Assembly: GCA_016303225.1 (NCBI GenBank) | Contig: JAEDMC010000080.1 | Coordinates: 1 to 12,301 of the forward strand | Direction of reading: 5' to 3' | From: Kiritimatiellia bacterium | GTDB lineage: Bacteria; Verrucomicrobiota; Kiritimatiellia; RFP12; UBA1067 | Length of the DNA: 12,301 nt | Shown: in pieces, positions 7,341-12,301 of the stretch | Position numbering within the stretch: position 1 is the stretch's first letter | Layout of the letters: the number at the start of each line of letters is the position of its first letter | Position numbers and translations under genes: made by a program | Notes under the pieces: model-generated | The model's database searches: none | Seen by the model: only the letters and a program-made list of their open reading frames with translations | Told to the model about the DNA's origin: nothing

Positions 7341-10300
7341 TTACTTGACGTTCAGCATGAAGCCGAAGGCTCCTTCCGCAGCGCCGATGTCCGGCTTCTG
7401 GCAGCGGATGCGCGGATTGCCGTAGACGTCAACGGATCCGCCCATCCAGTCGAGCGTTTTCGCCGCGTCACGGCACGGTGAGGCCGTACGCAAGCGAAAG
7501 GGCTTGCCGTGGGGTAGGAAGAGCGGATCCTGCTTCCAGCAGGTGTCGAACTGAGCGTCCGCACCTGTCGTCTCGCGGACCACGCCGTCGACCGTGTTCG
7601 TGTTCTGCCAGACGATCGTGTTGACGGCCAGGCCGTACTTATCGGCCATCTGCACGCCGCCGGCAGCGCCCTCCTTGCCGGACGAGTTGCCGAAGACTGT
7701 GCAGTTCTCCAGCTTGCTCGCGCCCGAGACCCACACGCCGCCCGCGTTCGAGCCGTAGTTGTAGGCGACAAGCGTGTTGCGCAGCGTACCGCCGCCCTTG
7801 ACATAAGCGCCGCCGCCAAGCGCACCCGAGCCGTACGAGGCGAGGTTGTTCGTGATTATGCAGCGGTCGACGAGACCGCCGTCCATGAAGATGCCCGCAC
7901 CGCTCGCGCCACCGCCGCCGGTAGAGTAGGCGTAATTGCCGCGGATCACCGTGTCGACGACCGTGCCGGCCGACATGTAGACACCCGCGCCGTGGTCCAT
8001 CGTGCGGCAACTTTCGACGACGCAGTTCGACACCGAGCCACCGGTCATGATCTGGACGCCATGCGTCGTATCGTAAGCCGATTTAGGGCTCGGGTTGCTC
8101 GTCGCATCGAAGACAAGCCTCGGATACTGTCCGCAGAGGTCGAGCCCCTCCAAATGCGCCTCCGCGTTGTCGAGGACGACAAGCGACCCGCCCGTGTTGC
8201 CCGTCACGATACAGGCCTCGCGGTCACCCTCGTGCGTCAGCGTGATGGCCTTCGTGAGGACGATCTTGTCGGACACGCGGTGAATGCCGTCCGAGAGATG
8301 CACGGTCGACCCGTCCGCGGCAAAGGCCAGCGCGTCCAGGAGGTTCGTCGCCGCCGTCGCGAAATCACCGTAAGGCAGCGTGTTCGCCCCCATCGGCGAG
8401 ACATAGAGAACCGTGGCGAACACCCTGACCGCGTCGGTACGCGTCACCGAAACGGAGTTGACGCCGTCCGTCACCGCGAGCGTCACGGTGTACGCCCCCG
8501 TCGTCAGCGGCAGCGTGATGTCCTTAAGTCCGAGCCCGCTCCGCTCGGTCTTGTTTCCGGCCGAATCGACGATCGTCCACGAGAACGTCACGGCCTCGGG
8601 CGCGGCGCCGATCACGGAACCCGCGAACGTCGCCTGCGCCTCGTCCAGCACGCCGTCCGTCGTCACGTCGAAACTGCAGGCAAGTCCTGTCGCGACGAAC
8701 TCGTAGCAGCCGATGTCGACGTGCTCGCCCGCGATGCGCGGCGTGCCGTCCAAGTCGGTCGCTCCCGCCATCCACGGCATGTCCGCGCCCGCGTCGACGC
8801 ACGAACAGTAGGTGAGGCGCCAGTCGCCGCCCTCAGCATCCGCAAAGACGGGTGCCTCTGCAATGACGCCCGTCTCGCCCGCCTCGTCCGTCGTGCAGAC
8901 CCGGTCGAACGTGGCGGTCGAATCCCGGTAGACGTTCGCCTCGCCGGCCGTGTTCCGGTTGTAGCGGACGATCGTATTGCGCACGACCGTCTTGCCCGAT
9001 GCGTACAGTCCGGAAGTAAACGTGCTGGACAGGTTATCGTTCTTGACGACGGTGCAGTTCTCGACGACGCTCGTGTCGCCGCTCGCATTGACGCCCGAAC
9101 CCTTACCATGCGCGAGGTTGCCGACGACAAGGCTGCTGCGCAGCGTACCGCCCTTTATCCGTACGCCGCCACCGTGTCCCGAACCACTCCCGCCGCGGGC
9201 GTAGCAGGCGTAGTTGCTGCTGATCGTGCAGTTCTCGACCAATCCGCCTTCCATGTAGATGCCGCCGCCTTCCTTATTATTGCCACCTGAAGAGCTGGCC
9301 ATATTGTCATTGATAAAACAGTTGCAAACCGAGCCGCTCTTCATGTAGATGCCAGCACCGTTGAAGCGACCATTATTCGTCACGCAATTCGTGATCGAGC
9401 AGTTCTCGACCCTGCCGTTCGCCACGTATACGCCGCGACCATAGGTCTTGCCGCCCGTCGTGATCGCGAGGTTCTCAAGACGCGCGTTCGCGTTGTTCAG
9501 ATAGAACACGGCCTGTTCTTTGTCGCGGTCGCTCGTATCCGCAGGCTCGGCGGCCAGCCGCACGACCGACGCGCGTTCGCCGCTGCCGACGATCTTCACC
9601 TGGTTCTCAACCTGCGCCGCGGCCTGGACGTCATAGAGGCCCTCAGCCAGGAAGACGGTCAGGATCGGGCCCTTCGCCAGCGCCGCGTGAATCGTCGCCA
9701 GCGCCTCGTCCCACGACTTGCCGCTGTTCTCGTCGCTGCCGTTTGGCGAGACGAAGATCGAAGAGCTGAAGACCGGCGTCAGACCGATCGCCGCGGTGCC
9801 GACCGTCAGCGTCAGCGGGTTGTCGTTCTTGTTGTCATCCGTCACGCCGTCGCCCGTCCAGTAGAGGAAGGCCGATCCAGACTCCGCCGTCGCCTTGGCC
9901 GTCACCTTTTCGCCCGTCGCAAACCACTCGCCGGAAAGTTCAACGCGGCCCTGCGAAGGCGCGACGGTCGCCGCGACCCTGTATTCGACGCGCCACTGCC
10001 ACTCAAGGCTCACGCCCTTGCCCGCCTGATAGACGTGGTGGCAGACAAACGGCTCCTCGCCCTCGTCCAGACTGGACCTGAGGAGCTCACCCGACCAAGT
10101 GTCGACCAGCTTCCAGCCCGTGCAAACACCGCGCTTCGCGTCTTCAACGAGAACGCCGATCTTATCCGTGCAGGCGAAGACGTACTCCTGCCCCGCGACG
10201 GGGCCCTCGATGGCGCCGTAGTCCGGCGACACGGTGCCGCAGGGACCGATGTTGGACGAGACGACGATGGCCGACGGATCAGCGGTCTCGACCGCACCGT

Positions 10301-11435
10301 AATAGAGCAAGCCGTCCGTCGTCATCGCCGCGTATTCGGCCGCGATGAACTCGGCGCTCTTCGTTCCCTTCGCAAAACGAACCTCGTCGATCCAGCCGTT
10401 CCACGCGGCGTCGCCGTTACCGGCCGTCACGGTGGAGTTGTCGCCGAAGACAAGCGGACTGTCGTTGTCTATGCACTTGGTGATCGTCACGTCGCCGCGC
10501 AGGACGCCGTTTTCGTAGACATGGCACGTCGTCCCATCGTACGCAAAGGTGATGTACCCCCATGTGTCCAACAGGTTGTTGCTAAGCGTCACCGCGCGGC
10601 CCGTGCCGCTTGATCCGCGCGGTAAAGGCTTGGCGGTGTTGCCGCTGCCGCTGTCGATCTCGATGGCGAAGGCGTTGTTCGGTGTTCCGCCGTTGCCCGA
10701 TGCCGCGCGCTTGTAGAAGAAGTGATCCCAGTAATACTGGAAGTTCCCGTGCTTGAACCAGCCGGAAATCGTGAAGTTCTCGCCGCCGTCGACGGGACTC
10801 GCCGTTCCCGCGTCGTTCACCCACACGCCGCCCTTGTTGAAGTTGCCCACCTTGTAGCCCGTCGAATCGTTGACGCGGAAGCAGTTGCCGAAGCGTCCCG
10901 GCTCGCCGGGCACCGAATAGGTCGAGACATTGCCGTCGATGCCCTCGGCCGCCGTCGAGTTCGGGTAGGTGCCCTGAGCATTCGTGACCTTGACGCTCTC
11001 GTCAAGCGTCTCGAAGTGCCAGACGCCCGTATAGTCGCCCCACACCGCGGACGGATCGTTGGCGACGGTCGCCGTGCCGTTGTAGACGAGATTGATCTTC
11101 GTCCCCTCCGCGAGCGGAACCTTCACCCAGACGAGCGACTCGCCCTGCGGATTCCACGTGTCGACCTCAAAGGGAATCGGGGCGTATTTCTCGTCACCGA
11201 AACGCATCTGCGTCGGATCGCAGTCCGCATACGAGAAGCCGACGGGATTGTTCTCCGACAGCCGCAGGGGCACCGGCACGCCGGCCTCGGTGTCCGCGAC
11301 CGTTTTCGCGACCGTTATCGACACCTTAAAGCGGAAAGCCCCGAGACGCGCCGGCGAGACGATGTCGCCGAACGCCGCGCCGAAGACGCTAGCAACGACG
11401 GCAAGAACCGTATACTTCAGTCTATGAACTGTCAT
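7341..11435 (-). CDS. Secreted DUF2341/LamG/InlB-repeat/double beta-helix protein
   Basis: This is a 1364-residue surface or secreted protein. ATG 11435 is chosen because AAAGGAG lies seven bases upstream and a signal peptide begins there (MTVHRLKYTVLAVVASVFGAAFG, likely cut before Asp24). Domains in order are: DUF2341-type sandwich (about 28-125; WNPQGESLVWVKVPL), LamG/concanavalin-like lectin domain (about 135-380; FTISGWF, WNGWIDEVRFAKGT), divergent InlB-type repeats (about 395-555; WFATGEKVTAKATAESG), right-handed beta-helix 1 (about 560-914), a PKD-like Ig domain (about 920-1008), and beta-helix 2 (about 1010-1357). Each helix closes with a DIG(C/A)xE element preceded by DxxGxPRI. No PEP-CTERM, LPXTG or type IX sorting tail follows; the protein ends GFMLNVK. 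It is the promoter-proximal gene of the unit that also encodes the GH123-like hydrolase. Function is probably glycan binding or depolymerisation; no catalytic residues could be assigned. Confidence 0.8.
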   Translation of the reverse strand: MTVHRLKYTVLAVVASVFGAAFGDIVSPARLGAFRFKVSITVAKTVADTEAGVPVPLRLSENNPVGFSYADCDPTQMRFGDEKYAPIPFEVDTWNPQGESLVWVKVPLAEGTKINLVYNGTATVANDPSAVWGDYTGVWHFETLDESVKVTNAQGTYPNSTAAEGIDGNVSTYSVPGEPGRFGNCFRVNDSTGYKVGNFNKGGVWVNDAGTASPVDGGENFTISGWFKHGNFQYYWDHFFYKRAASGNGGTPNNAFAIEIDSGSGNTAKPLPRGSSGTGRAVTLSNNLLDTWGYITFAYDGTTCHVYENGVLRGDVTITKCIDNDSPLVFGDNSTVTAGNGDAAWNGWIDEVRFAKGTKSAEFIAAEYAAMTTDGLLYYGAVETADPSAIVVSSNIGPCGTVSPDYGAIEGPVAGQEYVFACTDKIGVLVEDAKRGVCTGWKLVDTWSGELLRSSLDEGEEPFVCHHVYQAGKGVSLEWQWRVEYRVAATVAPSQGRVELSGEWFATGEKVTAKATAESGSAFLYWTGDGVTDDNKNDNPLTLTVGTAAIGLTPVFSSSIFVSPNGSDENSGKSWDEALATIHAALAKGPILTVFLAEGLYDVQAAAQVENQVKIVGSGERASVVRLAAEPADTSDRDKEQAVFYLNNANARLENLAITTGGKTYGRGVYVANGRVENCSITNCVTNNGRFNGAGIYMKSGSVCNCFINDNMASSSGGNNKEGGGIYMEGGLVENCTISSNYACYARGGSGSGHGGGVRIKGGTLRSSLVVGNLAHGKGSGVNASGDTSVVENCTVVKNDNLSSTFTSGLYASGKTVVRNTIVRYNRNTAGEANVYRDSTATFDRVCTTDEAGETGVIAEAPVFADAEGGDWRLTYCSCVDAGADMPWMAGATDLDGTPRIAGEHVDIGCYEFVATGLACSFDVTTDGVLDEAQATFAGSVIGAAPEAVTFSWTIVDSAGNKTERSGLGLKDITLPLTTGAYTVTLAVTDGVNSVSVTRTDAVRVFATVLYVSPMGANTLPYGDFATAATNLLDALAFAADGSTVHLSDGIHRVSDKIVLTKAITLTHEGDREACIVTGNTGGSLVVLDNAEAHLEGLDLCGQYPRLVFDATSNPSPKSAYDTTHGVQIMTGGSVSNCVVESCRTMDHGAGVYMSAGTVVDTVIRGNYAYSTGGGGASGAGIFMDGGLVDRCIITNNLASYGSGALGGGAYVKGGGTLRNTLVAYNYGSNAGGVWVSGASKLENCTVFGNSSGKEGAAGGVQMADKYGLAVNTIVWQNTNTVDGVVRETTGADAQFDTCWKQDPLFLPHGKPFRLRTASPCRDAAKTLDWMGGSVDVYGNPRIRCQKPDIGAAEGAFGFMLNVK

Positions 11436-11442
11436 TCCAAGG

Positions 11443-11449
11443 CTCCTTT
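11443..11449 (-). promoter_or_regulatory. Strong ribosome binding site of the beta-helix gene
   Basis: AAAGGAG on the minus strand with seven bases to the ATG at 11435. It decides this start against an upstream in-frame ATG at 11522, whose N-terminus lacks a signal sequence and would lie inside the predicted leader. Confidence 0.75.
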
Positions 11450-11492
11450 CACACCAATTCTGGCGAAATAGTACTACAACTGGCGGCGTAAT

Positions 11493-11507
11493 CCTGTAAC
11501 CTACAGG
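11493..11507. promoter_or_regulatory. 15-bp palindrome in the leader of the beta-helix mRNA
   Basis: CCTGTA-ACC-TACAGG is a perfect 6-bp dyad about 58 nt upstream of the start codon and about 32-46 nt after the predicted transcription start. It could be a repressor site or a small leader hairpin. The rest of the roughly 100-nt leader (11436-11539) shows no recognisable riboswitch or ORF. Confidence 0.35.
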
Positions 11508-11545
11508 GTTATGCAAAAACAAACACCACCAAAAGCAATGAAGAA

Positions 11546-11575
11546 AGTATACCCTATCCTCCGGCAGATAGTCAA
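11546..11575 (-). promoter_or_regulatory. Sigma70-type promoter of the beta-helix/GH123 unit
   Basis: The minus strand carries TTGACT (11575-11570), an 18-bp spacer and TATACT (11551-11546). Transcription should begin near 11539 and give a leader of about 100 nt that contains the AAAGGAG site. The -35 box coincides with one arm of a wider dyad (11568-11618). Confidence 0.65.
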
Positions 11576-11618
11576 CCCATCCCGCCGAATGTTTTTTGTT
11601 CGGAGTGTTCTTGACTAT
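11568..11618. promoter_or_regulatory. Nested dyad upstream of the promoter, possible operator
   Basis: ATAGTCAA (11568-11575) and TTGACTAT (11611-11618) are perfect inverted copies. Inside them CCGAA (11585-11589) and TTCGG (11599-11603) form a second dyad. The two dyads share nearly the same centre (11593-11594). The outer left arm overlaps the -35 box of the minus-strand promoter. A dimeric regulator is a possible reader. On the plus strand no good promoter for the following ORF was found. Confidence 0.35.
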
Positions 11619-11638
11619 TCTTGGGTGTTAGAAGGGGG

Positions 11639-11833
11639 ATGATGGCTGCACGCGAAGATAAATTGGTAAGGCGGGCTCTGCGGTTGGGTGAGCTGGCGGC
11701 GATTCGGAGCGAGGAATATGCCGCGGCGGTTCAGCGGCTGCGTGGAGGCGACGGCGGAACATGTCGGCTTATAGGAAAACTGGAGATTTTGGTGGATAGG
11801 ATGTGTTCCAATATTGGCGATTTTGGTAGATAG
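11639..11833 (+). pseudogene. Short unrecognised ORF, probably a gene remnant running into the 34-bp repeats
   Basis: The reading frame has 64 codons and begins MMAAREDKLVRR from two adjacent ATGs after GAAGGGGG, a plausible ribosome site. Residues 3-36 are charged and helix-forming (LGELAAIRSEEYAAAVQRLR). From about residue 48 the protein is only translated repeat DNA (LEILVDR, then GDFGR and stop). The stop TAG is the last triplet of the second repeat copy. I do not recognise a family; it is not clearly the N-terminus of the adjacent ATPase. It could be a genuine small protein, but its tail being made of repeats argues for a truncated or fused remnant. Confidence 0.35.
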
Positions 11834-11867
11834 ACACACTGTGAAAATGGGAGATTTTGGTAGATAG
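11781..11867 (+). repeat. Three 19-bp direct repeats at an exact 34-bp period
   Basis: Copies at 11781-11799, 11815-11833 and 11849-11867 follow TGGMGATTTTGGTRGATAG (the third begins G instead of T). They are separated by two unrelated 15-bp spacers. The repeats are AT-rich compared with the surrounding DNA. The third copy abuts the ATPase fragment. No inverted symmetry is seen within the unit. Confidence 0.8.
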
Positions 11868-12252
11868 CGTTTTTGAAAAGCGGACGATCATCGACCTTTA
11901 TCGCGCCGACATTTTGAAATACGGAGGACGGTCCAAGCATAAGATTCTCGGTGTGTTCAATGCGATTCCAGGGGCGCTGGCCAGTCACGGGTGGCAGTTT
12001 TCCCCTGGTGCGGTGCGGCAGGGTGCGGGAATGCGTGAGTTTGACGCGGCTTTCGAATGGTTGAGGAGTTCGATGATGGTCAATGTCGCCTATAACGCGA
12101 CGGATCCGAATGTCGGTCTCGAGCTTTCAAGCGATCACCGTTCGCTGAAGTGCTTCCTTGGCGATACGGGGCTTCTCGTCAGCATGGCCTTCGGCGAGAA
12201 CGAGCTGATTCGCGGCGAAGTGCAGCAACGGCTTCTGACTGGAAGATTGGGA
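11845..12252 (+). pseudogene. Internal fragment of an AAA/DUF4143-type ATPase
   Basis: The frame is open from 11845, just after an in-frame TGA at 11842, with no ATG or ribosome site. It encodes a stretch characteristic of the DUF4143-containing AAA ATPases of gut bacteria: FEKRTIIDLYRADILKYGG, IPGALASHGWQFS, then FDAAFEWLRSSMMVNVAYN, and LKCFLGDTGLLVSMAF. Homology-like sequence fades after LLTGRLG near 12252. The Walker A/B core that should precede it and the C-terminal nuclease-like segment that should follow are both missing. The remaining 128 or so codons carry no stop, so decay is either recent or occurred by replacement of the ends. The left flank is the 34-bp repeat array and the right flank a perfect hairpin. 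The family assignment is from recognised motifs only. Confidence 0.7.
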
Positions 12253-12265
12253 ACAACTGCAAATT

Positions 12266-12301
12266 GTAGAAAGCGCAGGTCAATCGACCTGCGCTTTCTA
12301 C
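12266..12301. terminator. Perfect 16-bp hairpin at the window end (terminator or element/contig end)
   Basis: GTAGAAAGCGCAGGTC, loop AATC, GACCTGCGCTTTCTAC. The two arms match at all 16 positions. The core GCGCAGGTC...GACCTGCGC followed by TTT and preceded by AAA fits a bidirectional intrinsic terminator, but the T-tract is short. The hairpin ends exactly at the last base, so it may also be the terminal inverted sequence of an inserted element or a fold-back at a contig end. Confidence 0.5.

Noticed and set aside
7992..9290. Plus-strand frames antisense to the beta-helix gene (also 9687-10613 and 10722-11471)
   Set aside because: They mirror a protein with clear repeated coils on the minus strand and show the Arg/Val/Asp-rich composition of shadow frames.
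11436..11522. Start of the beta-helix gene at ATG 11522
   Set aside because: The signal peptide and the AAAGGAG site both point to ATG 11435.
11611..11640. Plus-strand promoter TTGACT at 11611 for the short ORF
   Set aside because: No TATAAT-like box occurs at 16-18 bp spacing before the ATG. The TTGACTAT is better explained as the dyad arm.
11781..11867. Reading the 34-bp array as a CRISPR
   Set aside because: Repeats of 19 bp with 15-bp spacers are too short, there are only three copies, and no cas genes are seen.

Overview
The window looks like accessory chromosomal DNA from a GC-rich, gut-type bacterium of the PVC group. Kiritimatiellae or Lentisphaeria would fit best, with Verrucomicrobiota as an alternative. 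This is inferred from gene content: a DUF4838 lipoprotein, a GH123/DUF4091-type secreted hydrolase and a large secreted DUF2341/LamG/beta-helix protein are typical of that group's carbohydrate-foraging repertoire. No rRNA, tRNA or other marker is present, so the placement is tentative.

Left part (1-3582). A divergent promoter region at about 110-177 separates a leftward transcript, cut by the window edge, from a rightward lipoprotein gene (178-2343, DUF4838 plus a CBM9-like C-terminus). A GT4-type glycosyltransferase (2386-3582) follows. Both rightward genes have an extended -10 box (TGnTATAAT) only 7-9 nt before the ATG and no Shine-Dalgarno sequence, so they are predicted to be transcribed as leaderless mRNAs.

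Middle part (3614-11575, minus strand). One probable transcription unit starts from a good sigma70-type promoter at 11546-11575. It encodes a 1364-residue secreted protein (DUF2341, LamG, InlB-like repeats, two duplicated beta-helices) and, 52 nt downstream, a 1224-residue exported GH123-like hydrolase. Unlike the rightward genes, both have clear Shine-Dalgarno sequences. With the DUF4838 lipoprotein they suggest extracytoplasmic attack on amino-sugar or complex glycans; the substrate is not determinable here.

Right part (11576-12301). This stretch is degenerate. A nested dyad lies upstream of the minus promoter. It is followed by a short unrecognised ORF, three copies of an AT-rich 19-bp sequence at an exact 34-bp period, an AAA/DUF4143-type ATPase fragment missing both ends, and a perfect 16-bp inverted repeat whose last base is the last base of the window. 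The repeat copies have only one open reading register, and collapse from three copies to one would join the short ORF in frame to the ATPase fragment.

Pyrimidine-rich, low-complexity tracts also sit in frame inside three of the four large genes and look like small inserted repeats.
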